From the NCBI GenBank assembly GCA_016195385.1, contig JACPZS010000098.1, positions 1 through 45,092 on the forward strand: a stretch of 45,092 bases of DNA, read 5' to 3'. Positions within the stretch are counted from its first letter, which is position 1; every line of letters begins with the position of its first letter. Under the pieces are notes generated by a model. The model saw only the letters and a list, made by a program, of their open reading frames with translations. It ran no database searches and was not told where the DNA came from. A program made the position numbers and the translations under genes. Positions 1 to 8,447 of the stretch are shown here, in pieces. This DNA is from Verrucomicrobiota bacterium (GTDB taxonomy: Bacteria; Verrucomicrobiota; Verrucomicrobiia; Limisphaerales; JACPZS01).

Positions 1-329
1 AAATCATTGGCCTTGGACGGCAACACAACCTTTCCCAGCCGGCCGGACAAATAAAAAAACGTGCAGGCCATCAACAACAGCCCGCCAAAAATCCCCCAGC
101 CTTTGAAGCAAACCAATTCGCGTTTGGCCAGCAGGTCGTAGAACTCCATCAAGCCCAGGCCGGCGAGCGCCAGCATCAGCGCGAGAAACACGAAGTCGGC
201 GACGAGCTTGTTGCTGGAAAAACTGGCGAGCAGTACCACCGTCCACAAGACAATCGAGCTCGCCAGGCGGCGCAAGAAGACTCTGGATTTGGACGTGACG
301 AGGCCGATTTCAGTGGTCGCGGTGGACAT
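1..329 (-). CDS. cdsA: Phosphatidate cytidylyltransferase, N-terminal part (runs off the left edge)
   Basis: This open frame has no stop inside the window: it starts with ATG at 329 and continues past base 1, giving about 109 residues. CdsA converts phosphatidate and CTP to CDP-diacylglycerol at the inner membrane, the branch point of phospholipid synthesis. The visible part starts with a short polar segment containing RVFLRRLASS. Hydrophobic helices follow, with GLGLMEFYDLLAK between the second and third; this resembles the Ef/Efy signature of the family's N-terminal region. The C-terminal catalytic signature lies outside the window. The assignment rests on the N-terminal pattern and membrane topology only, so another polytopic membrane protein is possible. 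Confidence 0.6.
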   Translation of the reverse strand, partial: MSTATTEIGLVTSKSRVFLRRLASSIVLWTVVLLASFSSNKLVADFVFLALMLALAGLGLMEFYDLLAKRELVCFKGWGIFGGLLLMACTFFYLSGRLGKVVLPSKAND

Positions 330-422
330 TCAGGCACGAAACGCTAGCGAAGTCTCCGGACGTGTCGAGCGCATTCAAGTCTGGCGTCGAGGCGCGAAGA
401 TGCGCAGTTTCTGATTGAAACG

Positions 423-3410
423 TTACGGCGTCGGCTTCCCCAACTCGGAGAGAAAGCGGACAAGGTCACGGAACTCCGCGTGCGTCAGCGAGTCTGCCAG
501 ACCGCCCGGCATGACGGAGCCGTTTTGCTTTTTCTCGCGAATCGCGCCGCGCCGCAGGCGGACTTCCTTGTTTTGCAAAACATCGCGCAACACCAGTTCG
601 TCCTTCGTCTCGCGAATCTGGTAACCTTGATACTCCTCACCGTCGGTGGTTGTAACGGAGATGGACATGAAGCCCTCCTTGATTTCCTTCTGCGGCTCGA
701 GGATCGCCCCGATGATGAAATCAATCGGCTGCGCGGTGCCGAGTGCGCTCAGGTTCGGGCCGATGTTGCCACCCTGGCCGTTGACGGCGTGACAGGCAAT
801 GCAACCGAGTTCCGCGCGCCGAAAAATTTCTTCGCCATGCTTGGCGTCACCGTTCGTGCGGATATCGGCGGCAAGCGTGGTGAACTCGGCGGGCGTCATG
901 GTCTGGCCGTTGCGGCTGAATCCCGCCGCGTCGCGAAAAAGTTTGGCGAGTCGTTCATCACGCCGTCCGCTCGCGCTCATCAAGCGAACGGCGGCTTCGG
1001 CGGCGCTTCGGGAAGGCGCTTTCGCTGCTAGCGCCTCGGCCAGCGCGGCGGCTCCGCCCTGCCGTTGAAAAATCGGCGGCAGCAGTTGGGCGATGGAGCG
1101 ACCGTCGCGGTCTTCCGCGAGAATGTCAGTGGCGACGCTCGCAGCGCGCGGCAGATCGAAGCTCGTAAAACCAATCGCGGCAGCAACGCGTTCTCCCTGC
1201 ACGCGACCAGCGCGGCTCAAGTCGCCCAGCAATTTCGGCGCTTCCTCCGGCCACAACGCAGCTAGCGTGTTCGCGCCGGCAATGCGCAACTCGTCGTTGT
1301 CCGGTGTACAGGCAAAGGCGTAGAGGGCGGCGCCGTTGAAGGCTGTCACTTTCCATTGCGTTGCGAGGTGGAGCATGGCTACGCGCAACGAGTCGGGCGG
1401 AGTATTGTTCGACAAAGCCGTCAACGCGCCGCCGACATCGCCAGCAGGCCGGATATTTCTTGCGCGCGCGGAAGTCGCCAATGCTTCAAGCACGCGCGCG
1501 TGTTGCGCGGCATCGTGACCCTTGGCACCTGTGAAAGTTTTTGTGTCGAGCAATCGCGCGAGGTCGTTCGCGTCGCCCACGTCGGCAAGCAACGTGAAAA
1601 AAGTTTCGTGGCGCGGATCACCGAGCGGAGTTGAAGTCGTCAGTTCCCGGAGCGCGTTCAATGTGTCCACCGTGCCATCGGCGCGAATGAGCAAATTGAG
1701 GCGCGCAGGTTTATTTTCCAAATTGAGCTGGCCGGCCTTGAACGCGGGCAGCCATTGCGGCTTGAGCGCGAAGACGGCTTGCTTGAGCGCGTAATCGAGA
1801 AATTTGTCCGTCGGAAAATCCGCAGCGATGGCGGCGACGGCCATCGCTTCGGGTTTCGCCACATAAGTGCAGGCGACGACGGCTTGCAGCCGCACGCGCG
1901 GATTTTCATCAACGACCAATGGACGCAGCAATACGAGCGGATCGGGCAGCCGCGTGGCCCACGCACCAACCACACTCGCGGCGTAGGCGCGCGCGCCTGG
2001 TTCCTTCGCGCTGCACAAACGCGCGAGCAATTCGGCTGCGGGAGCTTCGTGGCTTAGGTAAACGCCCAGCGCTTCCACCAGCGCGTGTTCGCTCAAATCG
2101 GATTTCGTCGTCCAAATTTTCAGAGTGGAGGTCACTTCACTCGTCGGACGATCCGCGAGCACGCGCTTGGCGAATTGTCGCGTCCAGCGGTCGGACGATT
2201 GCAAGTGGTCGAGCAGTGTGGGAATCGACGCGTCGGCGAGTTGCGGCGGCTTCGTGAGCGGGCGGCCTTTCGCGGTGACGCGCCAGATGCGGCCGTGCGT
2301 TTTGTCGCGGTCGGGATGACGGAAGCTGGCCTGGTAATGGCCGATGATCGGGTTGTACCAGTCGCAAAGATAGAGCGCGCCGTCGGGACCGAACTTCGCA
2401 TCGACCGGGCGGAAGCTGCGGCTCGTGGATTTGATGAGCGGCGGCAAATCTTCAAGCGCGAAACCCGCGCCGTCGTCGCTGAGTTTGAGCGCCCAGACAG
2501 CGTTGTTGATGTAGCCGCCGAGAATCACCACGCCCTGCCACGCGTCGGGAAAATGCGCGGTGCCGACGATTTCGCCGCCGCTGGATTTGCGGCCGTTGCC
2601 ATTTTTCCAAATCAACGCGGGCGGTTCATCGCGATGATTCGAGACCAGGCCGGGCACGGGATAAATCGACGAACTATTGTTGCCGGCGATGACGATGGGT
2701 TCGCCCCAATCGGTGAAGACGTAGCCCCAGGGATTTTGCGGCTCGTTCTGCGAACCGTAAAATCCTTCGAGCTTCGTGAGTCGCGGACGCAGTCGCCACA
2801 GCCCCGCCTGATCGAGACGCACCAGACCCCACGGTGTCTCGACGCTGGAGTGCGTGTGCAGGCCCTGGCAGAACCACAACTCGCCACCCGGTCCCCAGCG
2901 AAACGAATTGATGTTTTGATGATTGTCACCCGTGCCGAAGCCGCGCAGCAGCACGCGCCGGTCGTCGGCCCGGTCGTCGCCGTTGGTGTCTTTGAGGAAA
3001 AGCAATTCCGTGCCGTGGCCCACGTACGCGCCGCCGTCGCCGAGTTCGAGTCCCGTGGGAATCATCAGGCCGTCGGCGAACACGGTCGTCTTGTCCGCGC
3101 GCCCGTCGCCGTCGGTGTCTTCGAGGATGAGCACCTTGTCGTTTGGCGTCTCGCCCGGTTCGATTTGCGGATAAACCGTGCTGCCGATGACCCAGAGCCG
3201 TCCGCGCGCATCGAAGCGAATTTGAATCGGCTTCACAACGCCGTTGTTTTCCGAGGCGAAGAGACTGACCTCGAAGCCGTCGGCGATTTGGAAGGAGGCG
3301 AGTTCAGCGGCGGGCGAGTCGAGAGATTCAGCGGCGAGGGAAACACCAAATCTCAAACACCAAATCCCAAACAAACACCAAACTTCAAACTTCAAGCGCG
3401 TCGGTTTCAT
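423..3410 (-). CDS. PVC-type heme-binding CxxCH / membrane-bound dehydrogenase-like protein
   Basis: 995-residue exported protein of the type common in Planctomycetes and Verrucomicrobia (TIGR02604 dehydrogenase-like propeller, HEAT-like helices, TIGR02603 heme domain). It is probably a periplasmic oxidoreductase for sugars or polyols passing electrons to its own c-type heme; the substrate is unknown. Residues 1-27 form a signal peptide. Residues about 35-390 contain propeller repeats with calcium-site-like DTDGDGRAD and DTNGDDRAD loops. Residues about 400-830 are helical repeats. The heme-binding CIACH is at about 870-874, with SVMPGG near 968 as a possible axial Met. The ATG at 3410 overlaps the stop of the upstream four-helix gene (ATGA). 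The hydrophobic core of the signal peptide (KFEVWCLFGIWCLRFGV) is encoded by the 3341-3395 repeat, so the leader may derive from an inserted element. Confidence 0.9.
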   Translation of the reverse strand: MKPTRLKFEVWCLFGIWCLRFGVSLAAESLDSPAAELASFQIADGFEVSLFASENNGVVKPIQIRFDARGRLWVIGSTVYPQIEPGETPNDKVLILEDTDGDGRADKTTVFADGLMIPTGLELGDGGAYVGHGTELLFLKDTNGDDRADDRRVLLRGFGTGDNHQNINSFRWGPGGELWFCQGLHTHSSVETPWGLVRLDQAGLWRLRPRLTKLEGFYGSQNEPQNPWGYVFTDWGEPIVIAGNNSSSIYPVPGLVSNHRDEPPALIWKNGNGRKSSGGEIVGTAHFPDAWQGVVILGGYINNAVWALKLSDDGAGFALEDLPPLIKSTSRSFRPVDAKFGPDGALYLCDWYNPIIGHYQASFRHPDRDKTHGRIWRVTAKGRPLTKPPQLADASIPTLLDHLQSSDRWTRQFAKRVLADRPTSEVTSTLKIWTTKSDLSEHALVEALGVYLSHEAPAAELLARLCSAKEPGARAYAASVVGAWATRLPDPLVLLRPLVVDENPRVRLQAVVACTYVAKPEAMAVAAIAADFPTDKFLDYALKQAVFALKPQWLPAFKAGQLNLENKPARLNLLIRADGTVDTLNALRELTTSTPLGDPRHETFFTLLADVGDANDLARLLDTKTFTGAKGHDAAQHARVLEALATSARARNIRPAGDVGGALTALSNNTPPDSLRVAMLHLATQWKVTAFNGAALYAFACTPDNDELRIAGANTLAALWPEEAPKLLGDLSRAGRVQGERVAAAIGFTSFDLPRAASVATDILAEDRDGRSIAQLLPPIFQRQGGAAALAEALAAKAPSRSAAEAAVRLMSASGRRDERLAKLFRDAAGFSRNGQTMTPAEFTTLAADIRTNGDAKHGEEIFRRAELGCIACHAVNGQGGNIGPNLSALGTAQPIDFIIGAILEPQKEIKEGFMSISVTTTDGEEYQGYQIRETKDELVLRDVLQNKEVRLRRGAIREKKQNGSVMPGGLADSLTHAEFRDLVRFLSELGKPTP
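3341..3395. repeat. Left arm of CAAA-rich inverted repeat flanking the four-helix-bundle gene
   Basis: The plus strand reads as tandem AAACACCAAATC / CAAACACCAAATCCCAAAC units. The reverse complement of the segment at 3861-3913 begins AAACACCAAATCCCAAAC and has the same texture, so the two are imperfect inverted copies about 470 bp apart. This arm lies inside the PVC cytochrome gene and encodes its signal peptide. Confidence 0.75.
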
Positions 3411-3916
3411 TTGCGGTGCATGGCGGAAAAGATTTTGAGTGACTCGGTGGCTTCGCGATAGAGAACCCGTGCTTCGGGCGCGAGCGTTGGCTCGGCGGTC
3501 GCCACCATGCGCAGAAAATGCCGGGACTCCTTCGCTTCCTTCAGGCAGCGCTTCAGAATGTGGCGAAAATCTTTCTTCGATTCGCTGTCGTTGGCTTCGC
3601 AGAAATTTCCGCCCACGCTGGTCCCCGCGCCGACAAGCTGATCGATGAGGCGGTCATTGACCGGGCCACGCGGAATTTTTTTTACGAACCGGACAATGCC
3701 TTCGCCGAACAAAGCCGTGCGCTCTTCCAAATCGAATGGATGGCGTACCGTCGGTTCGGCGGACGGAGCCTTGAGCGGCTCATCCTTGAGCAGCCACGGT
3801 TCCGACTTGTTTGAAACCGAACTGGAATAGTGCCAGCCTTCGACTAACGACGCTGGTTTCGGGTTGGTGTTTGAAGCTTGTTTGGGGTTTGGGGTTTGGG
3901 ATTTGGTGTTTTTCAT
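3407..3916 (-). CDS. Four helix bundle protein (S23 / 23S-rRNA IVP family)
   Basis: 169-residue member of the four-helix-bundle family (TIGR02436), whose relatives are encoded in 23S rRNA intervening sequences and include the Avd accessory protein of diversity-generating retroelements. The family core starts near residue 60 with FDLEERTALFGEGIV. It includes RGPVNDRLIDQLVGAGTSVG, NFCEANDSESKKDF and a C-terminal EATESLKIF helix. The first 20 or so residues (KNTKSQTPNPKQ...) are low-complexity and encoded by the right-hand inverted repeat, so they are probably not part of the folded domain. The ATG at 3916 overlaps the SGNH stop and follows GGAGGAGGG, a strong ribosome site. Its stop overlaps the start of the PVC cytochrome gene. 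The molecular role is not established; family members are basic and thought to bind nucleic acid or partner proteins. Confidence 0.88.
   Translation of the reverse strand: MKNTKSQTPNPKQASNTNPKPASLVEGWHYSSSVSNKSEPWLLKDEPLKAPSAEPTVRHPFDLEERTALFGEGIVRFVKKIPRGPVNDRLIDQLVGAGTSVGGNFCEANDSESKKDFRHILKRCLKEAKESRHFLRMVATAEPTLAPEARVLYREATESLKIFSAMHRK
3861..3913. repeat. Right arm of TTTG-rich inverted repeat flanking the four-helix-bundle gene
   Basis: G/T-rich tandem run (TTTGGGGTTTGGGGTTTGGG then ATTTGGTGTTTTT) that is the inverted counterpart of 3341-3395. It is translated as the unusual N-terminus of the four-helix protein and abuts the stop codon of the SGNH hydrolase gene. Confidence 0.75.
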
Positions 3917-4935
3917 TTCCCTCCTCCGTGAATTTCCGCCGCCAATTTTTCGATCTCCTTTTCCTTCGCCTCAATCAATGGGACAAACTTTTCCATCTCA
4001 GCCGGGAACCAGCGAACTCTCGGATCACGATGGTCGCGGCTGCTGGGCTGGCTTATGCGATCGCCGCCGAGGAAGGCCCAGTTCTGCGGACGCCAGTAGT
4101 TGAACCAGAGTTTGTTTTTCGCCACGACTTTTTGACGAATGCGTTCAAACGCAGTGTTGGGCCAAACTCCTTCTTTGTTCGGAACACCAGCACGCTGCGT
4201 AAATTCGCCGAGGCCGAGTTGCTTCGCGAACGCACGCGCCACTTCAGCGTGGCCAAGTGGCGTGAGTTGCAGACCGTCGTCCGTCAACCGCGGCTCGCGA
4301 TGGGAAACTCCACCAAGCTCCGTAAACAAATCCACTAACGGCGTGCCGCGTTCACTCGCGAGAGCACGAATGGCGGCGGCGTACTCCGCGAGTTCGGCAT
4401 TGCGCGTGGATAAGTCCGGCAGTAGTCCGCCGCCATTCTCGAACGGCGGCGGCGTGACAAGCACGAGCTGCGGCGTGAGTTTCGTAAATTCATCGAGCAG
4501 CTTTTGATACGCAGTCCGAAAGCGTGGCAACACCTCGCGGCCGTCGAGTGCCTCGGCGCGTCCGAATTGCAGCACGATGACAGTCGTGCCCGCGCGGCGC
4601 AGATGCTCGGCCAGCGACGGGAAGCCCACGTCGCGCGGTTGTGCGAAGACGGTGTCGCCTTCCCAGCCGAAATTGCGGAAACGTGCGCCGAGGCCGCGCG
4701 ACTTCACGGCGAGCAGCGCTTCGAGATGCCCCGTGTGTTGCGCCGCCGCCACGTCCGCGCCTCCGACGAACGCAACGACATCACCGCGCTCCAATGTGAA
4801 GCGGCTATTGCGAAATGGCGCAAGCGCTGTTGAGTCAGCGGTATTTGCCGGCGCGCACCAAATCAGCAGACCGAAGAGTGCCAGCAGCGTGCGGTGGACA
4901 TCGCTCAGAATTTTTTGCGCCCGATCCGAATTCAT
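3913..4935 (-). CDS. SGNH/GDSL-type hydrolase, exported
   Basis: 340 residues with a signal-anchor-like N-terminus (LLALFGLLIWCAPANTA, about 17-33). The body matches the SGNH hydrolases encoded beside PVC-type cytochromes: GDVVAFVGGADVAAAQHTG at about 50 (block I), a mid-protein TTVIVLQFGRAEALDG, VLVTPPPFE near 160, and the terminal D-x-x-H-like block DDGLQLTPLGHAEVA. The classical GDS nucleophile block reads GGAD here, so Ser-dependent esterase activity is doubtful; it may act on carbohydrate acetyl groups or be non-catalytic. The ATG at 4935 opens a minus-strand chain with the four-helix and PVC cytochrome genes, joined by 4-nt ATGA overlaps that suggest translational coupling. Confidence 0.8.
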   Translation of the reverse strand: MNSDRAQKILSDVHRTLLALFGLLIWCAPANTADSTALAPFRNSRFTLERGDVVAFVGGADVAAAQHTGHLEALLAVKSRGLGARFRNFGWEGDTVFAQPRDVGFPSLAEHLRRAGTTVIVLQFGRAEALDGREVLPRFRTAYQKLLDEFTKLTPQLVLVTPPPFENGGGLLPDLSTRNAELAEYAAAIRALASERGTPLVDLFTELGGVSHREPRLTDDGLQLTPLGHAEVARAFAKQLGLGEFTQRAGVPNKEGVWPNTAFERIRQKVVAKNKLWFNYWRPQNWAFLGGDRISQPSSRDHRDPRVRWFPAEMEKFVPLIEAKEKEIEKLAAEIHGGGK

Positions 4936-5003
4936 TTTCGGAGATTATACTCGGCGGACGATCTCGAAAAGGATTTTACGCAGTTCACGCCGCGTGAGTT
5001 GAA

Positions 5004-6212
5004 TTACAAATCGCTCGGTTCGGCGAGCAACTTGGCGATGCGCGCGAGCAGACGGCCCGCGGCTCCTCCGTCCAACACGCGATGGTCAAAGCTCAAAGTC
5101 AAATTCGCCTCGACCACGGGCACGAACTGCTGTCTGGCCTCATCCCAACTCGGAACTTTTCTGCCCGCGCCCATACCGAGCACGAGCGTTTGCTCCGGTA
5201 ATGGAATGGGCGTCGCCCAAGTCAGGCCGAACGTGCCGAAGTTCGTGACGGTCGCGATGCCGCCCCCCGTGGCATCGGCAGGCAGGCGCCGTTGTCGTGT
5301 CAGTTTTACAAGTTCGTTGTAACGCTCGACCAGTTCGCGCAACGGCCGCTGATCCACTTTGCGCAAAACCGGCACGAGTACGCCGTCCTCAGCTTCCACG
5401 GCGAATCCGATGTCGATGCTGTCCGGATGCACGATCTTGTTGCCCACGAGCCGGCCGGCAGGCGCGCTGTTTTCCGCCAGCGCCAACGCCAGCGCCCGCA
5501 GCGCGTAAAGCGCCGGGCCGGGCTTGGGCAGGCAGGATTCCCGATGGGCGAGCAGCGCGTCGATGCGCACGGGCAGGGCGACGGTCGCCAACGGGCGCGT
5601 CCAACTGCGGCGCATCGCGTCGGCCACGGCCACGCGCATGCTCGACGCTCCCGAAAGTTTGTGCTGTTCGAGATTGGCAAGGAATTTTTCAAAATCGTTG
5701 ATCGTCACGCGGCCGGCCGCGCCGCTGCCGGCGACGCCCGCGAGATCAGCGGCGTGCAAACCCAGTTCGTTCATGCGCGCCTTCATACGCGGCGACATGT
5801 AGGTCGCGCCGGCGGCGTTGGCCGGGACGGGCAGGCCGCGGACGGTGGGTTTCACGCTCTGGTTGGTCTGGCTCGCAGCGGGTTGATTTTCGTTCGACGC
5901 CGACGCGTCGCGCACGGCGCTCTTGGCCAACGGTGGTGAAGTTTCCAAACCGAGTCGCGCGGCATCAACTTCACTGACTTCCAACAGGCCGAGCACGGCG
6001 CCCACTGGATAGCTTTCGTTCAACTTCGCCCGGAATTCGCGCACCTTGCCCGGACACGGCGCGGTGACGTTCATCGTCGCTTTGTTCGTCTCGACTTCGA
6101 TGACATCCTGATCGGCGCGGACCGAGTCGCCCGCCTGAACGAGGAAACTGATGATGGTGGCCTCGGCGATCGATTCGCCGAGCTGCGGCATGATGATGGG
6201 AATCTCAGGCAT
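5004..6212 (-). CDS. 2-oxoacid dehydrogenase complex E2 (dihydrolipoyl acyltransferase)
   Basis: 402-residue E2 core subunit. It carries acyl groups on a lipoyl arm and transfers them to CoA in a pyruvate- or branched-chain 2-oxoacid dehydrogenase complex in the cytoplasm. The lipoyl domain occupies about 1-80 (IIMPQLGESIAEATI; lipoyl-lysine context EVETNKATM). A Pro/Ala/Gln linker follows. The E1/E3-binding domain at about 130-170 has YMSPRMKARMNELGL and GRVTINDF. The C-terminal acyltransferase carries the catalytic LSFDHRVLDGG. The frame extends to 6353, but the family start MPEIPIIMP at 6212 lies 4 nt after the E1beta stop, so I use it. The acyltransferase domain is short. It ends the E1alpha-E1beta-E2 operon; no E3 is nearby. 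The substrate cannot be told from sequence. Confidence 0.93.
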   Translation of the reverse strand: MPEIPIIMPQLGESIAEATIISFLVQAGDSVRADQDVIEVETNKATMNVTAPCPGKVREFRAKLNESYPVGAVLGLLEVSEVDAARLGLETSPPLAKSAVRDASASNENQPAASQTNQSVKPTVRGLPVPANAAGATYMSPRMKARMNELGLHAADLAGVAGSGAAGRVTINDFEKFLANLEQHKLSGASSMRVAVADAMRRSWTRPLATVALPVRIDALLAHRESCLPKPGPALYALRALALALAENSAPAGRLVGNKIVHPDSIDIGFAVEAEDGVLVPVLRKVDQRPLRELVERYNELVKLTRQRRLPADATGGGIATVTNFGTFGLTWATPIPLPEQTLVLGMGAGRKVPSWDEARQQFVPVVEANLTLSFDHRVLDGGAAGRLLARIAKLLAEPSDL

Positions 6213-6216
6213 ACAA

Positions 6217-7182
6217 TTATCGGCGCAACAATTGGCGCACGGCGGCAGCGATGCTTTGGGAAGTTGGCCGATGCACCATCCAAAGGTTGGGATGATAAGG
6301 CACGGGCGTGTCTTTGGCGTTGAGACGTTGGGGTGGCGCGTCGAGCAAATCAAATCCCTCGGAGGCGATTCGCGCGATGACCTCCGCCGTCACTCCGCCC
6401 CACGGCCAGGCTTCGCCCACGCACAAGACGCGGCCCGTGCGCGCCACCGATGCCATCACCGTGTCGGTGTCCAGCGGCTTGACGGTGCGCAGATCCACGA
6501 CTTCGATCTCAGTGCCCTCAGTGGCAAGTTCCTCCGCCACCGCAAGCGCTTCGTGGACCATCGCGCTATAGGCGATGAGCGTCAGGTCGCGGCCCGCGCG
6601 GGCGATGCGCGCTTTGCCGACGGGCAGCGCTTCCTTGGGCAACGCCTCCGCCTTCAAATGATAGTAGAGATATTTGTGCTCGCAGAAGATGACCGGATCA
6701 TCAATCGCCACGGCTTCGAGCAACATGCTGTAGGCATCTTCGACCGTGGCGGGAGTCATCACCACCAGGCCCGGATAATGCGCATAAATCGTTTCCATGC
6801 TCTGGCTGTGAAACGGCCCGCTGCCCGAAGTGCCGCCGCACGGCAGACGAACCGTGATTGGACACGGCACGTCGGTGCGCCAATAGAAGGCGGCGGCGTG
6901 ATTGACGATCTGGTTGAAACCGGCGGTCGAAAAATCCGCGAATTGCATCTCGATAATCGGACGCATCCCTTCGATCGCGGCGCCAATGGCCGCGCCCACC
7001 ATCGCGTCTTCGCTGATCGGCGCATCGAGCACGCGTCCGGGAAATTCAACCGCAAGATTTTTGGTGGCTTTGAATGCGCCACCAAAAGCGCCGACATCCT
7101 GCCCGTAAATAAAAACGCGTGGATCGTCAGCCAGCGCGCGCGCCTGCGCTTCACGAATCGCTTCGAGGTAAGTGATGCTCAT
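6217..7182 (-). CDS. 2-oxoacid dehydrogenase E1 component, beta subunit
   Basis: 321 residues, full length for the E1beta family. It forms the alpha2beta2 thiamine-diphosphate-dependent decarboxylase with the upstream gene product. Visible signatures are VFIYGQDVGAFGGAFKATK, the conserved DAPISEDAMVGAAIGAA, EMQFADF, LPCGGTSGSGPFHSQS, and the C-terminal transketolase-like half with LTLIAYSAMVHEALAVA, EVVDLRTVKPLD and VGEAWPWGG. ATG at 7182; the stop is 4 nt before the E2 start, so the two are probably translated from one message. The YLYYHLKAEALP segment recalls branched-chain or acetoin-type enzymes rather than Gram-negative AceE, but I do not commit to a substrate. Confidence 0.94.
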   Translation of the reverse strand: MSITYLEAIREAQARALADDPRVFIYGQDVGAFGGAFKATKNLAVEFPGRVLDAPISEDAMVGAAIGAAIEGMRPIIEMQFADFSTAGFNQIVNHAAAFYWRTDVPCPITVRLPCGGTSGSGPFHSQSMETIYAHYPGLVVMTPATVEDAYSMLLEAVAIDDPVIFCEHKYLYYHLKAEALPKEALPVGKARIARAGRDLTLIAYSAMVHEALAVAEELATEGTEIEVVDLRTVKPLDTDTVMASVARTGRVLCVGEAWPWGGVTAEVIARIASEGFDLLDAPPQRLNAKDTPVPYHPNLWMVHRPTSQSIAAAVRQLLRR

Positions 7183-7219
7183 CGAGTTTCAATCCGCCGG
7201 TAACCGGAAGTAAATTTGA

Positions 7220-8254
7220 TCATGCACTGGCATAGGCGCCATGCAGGTGTTTCGTCGCGAGGGCGCGCCAGTTTTCCGCGAAAGGATCCGGGCCGGGTTC
7301 GCGTTGCACTTGCGCGACGGTGGTCTCCACTTTCTCCACCGCCTCGTCGTGCCATTGCGCGAGCGTCGCCGTATCCGCCCAGCCGCATTTTCGCAGCCAC
7401 TCAGCGGCAACCTGAAGACAGTCGCGTCCATCGCGAGACGCGCGCAACTTCGCGTCGATGTAATGCGCGTCATCGTGTTCGCCGTGGCCGCAGAGGCGGA
7501 GCAATTGTGCGACGACCAATTGTGGTCCGCCGCCGCTTCGGGCGCAATTTACGGCCTCGTCCAGTACTTCGAGGCACGCGGCCAAATCGGTTCCCTCGAC
7601 CGTATGGCCCGTCACGCCATAGCCGATGGCTTTGTCCACCAGTGATCGGCACGCAAACTGGCGCGATTCGTGTGTCGAGTACGCATAGTGATTGTTGGCG
7701 ACGACAAGCACCAGCGGGAGCTTTTCCACCGCCGCCTGGTTCAACGCTTCGTGAAACGCGCCCGTGGAAGTGCCGCCTTCGCCGAGGCACGCCGCTCCCA
7801 CCGTGCCCGAAATGCCTTTGAAGCGCCGCGCCAGCAGTGTGCCGTTCACGACGGAGATCATCGCGCCCAAATGGCTGATCATCGGCAGATAACCTTCGCG
7901 CGGTCGGCCGCGATGCACGTTGCCGTCGCGCGCGCGCATCGGGCCGAGCGGGGAACCGAGATACGTGCGGACGGCGTCCAGCACAGTTTCGCCGAACGCG
8001 AGCCGGCCCGCCGCATCGCGAATCAACGGCGCGAACACGTCGCCTTTTTTCAGCGCGAGTCCAACCGCCACGCTCAACGCTTCCTGGCCACGGCCAAGAA
8101 AAACGCCGCCATGAATTTTGCCGCCGCGGTAAAGGCTCGCGAACTTGTCGTCCAAAATCCGGGCAAGCAGCATCCAGCGGTACGCTGCAACGGCCCGCTC
8201 GCGCGTCGGCAACGTGCCGGGGTTTCGATCAGGAGGCTGGCCGGGTGGCAACAT
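7220..8254 (-). CDS. 2-oxoacid dehydrogenase E1 component, alpha subunit
   Basis: About 344 residues, first gene of the E1alpha-E1beta-E2 operon. The thiamine-diphosphate motif appears as CLGEGGTSTGAFHEALNQ... ending in VVANN; the usual GDG is GEG here, which many E1alpha proteins tolerate. Other family markers are RILDDKFASLYRGGKIHGG, GQEALSVAVGLAL, the substrate loop YAYSTHESRQFACRS, GYGVTGHTVEGTDL and LRLCGHGEHDD (loop with phosphorylation-site-like spacing). A TTG at 8290 would add 12 residues; the ATG at 8254 is preferred. Neither has a clear Shine-Dalgarno sequence. It is divergent from the YlbF-like gene, so promoters for both should lie in 8255-8447. Confidence 0.92.
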   Translation of the reverse strand: MLPPGQPPDRNPGTLPTRERAVAAYRWMLLARILDDKFASLYRGGKIHGGVFLGRGQEALSVAVGLALKKGDVFAPLIRDAAGRLAFGETVLDAVRTYLGSPLGPMRARDGNVHRGRPREGYLPMISHLGAMISVVNGTLLARRFKGISGTVGAACLGEGGTSTGAFHEALNQAAVEKLPLVLVVANNHYAYSTHESRQFACRSLVDKAIGYGVTGHTVEGTDLAACLEVLDEAVNCARSGGGPQLVVAQLLRLCGHGEHDDAHYIDAKLRASRDGRDCLQVAAEWLRKCGWADTATLAQWHDEAVEKVETTVAQVQREPGPDPFAENWRALATKHLHGAYASA

Positions 8255-8447
8255 GACCGTTGTTATAGAAAGCGAGAAACGGTGTTGCAAACACTTCTTC
8301 GGAAAAGCACTTGGCGACTCGTGGCGATCACGAATCTAAACCGATTTTGTCACGCATTGAATTGGACACGCATTCGAGGCTTGGTGTATGGATGGCACGA
8401 GGCAATTTGCGCATACAGCCGTGCCGCGTGCCTCCTCAATTTTTATT

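Noticed and set aside
2085-3461. 458-codon plus-strand open frame
   Set aside because: Lies entirely opposite the PVC cytochrome gene; it is an antisense frame kept open by codon bias and has no family pattern.
3405-3918. TTTCATTT at both ends of the four-helix gene as a target-site duplication
   Set aside because: The left copy (3405-3412) lies inside the inverted-repeat borders (3341-3395 is outside it), and each copy is simply the start-codon context of an ATGA overlap.
6151-7203. 350-codon plus-strand open frame
   Set aside because: Antisense shadow of the E1beta gene, which has clear catalytic and structural motifs.
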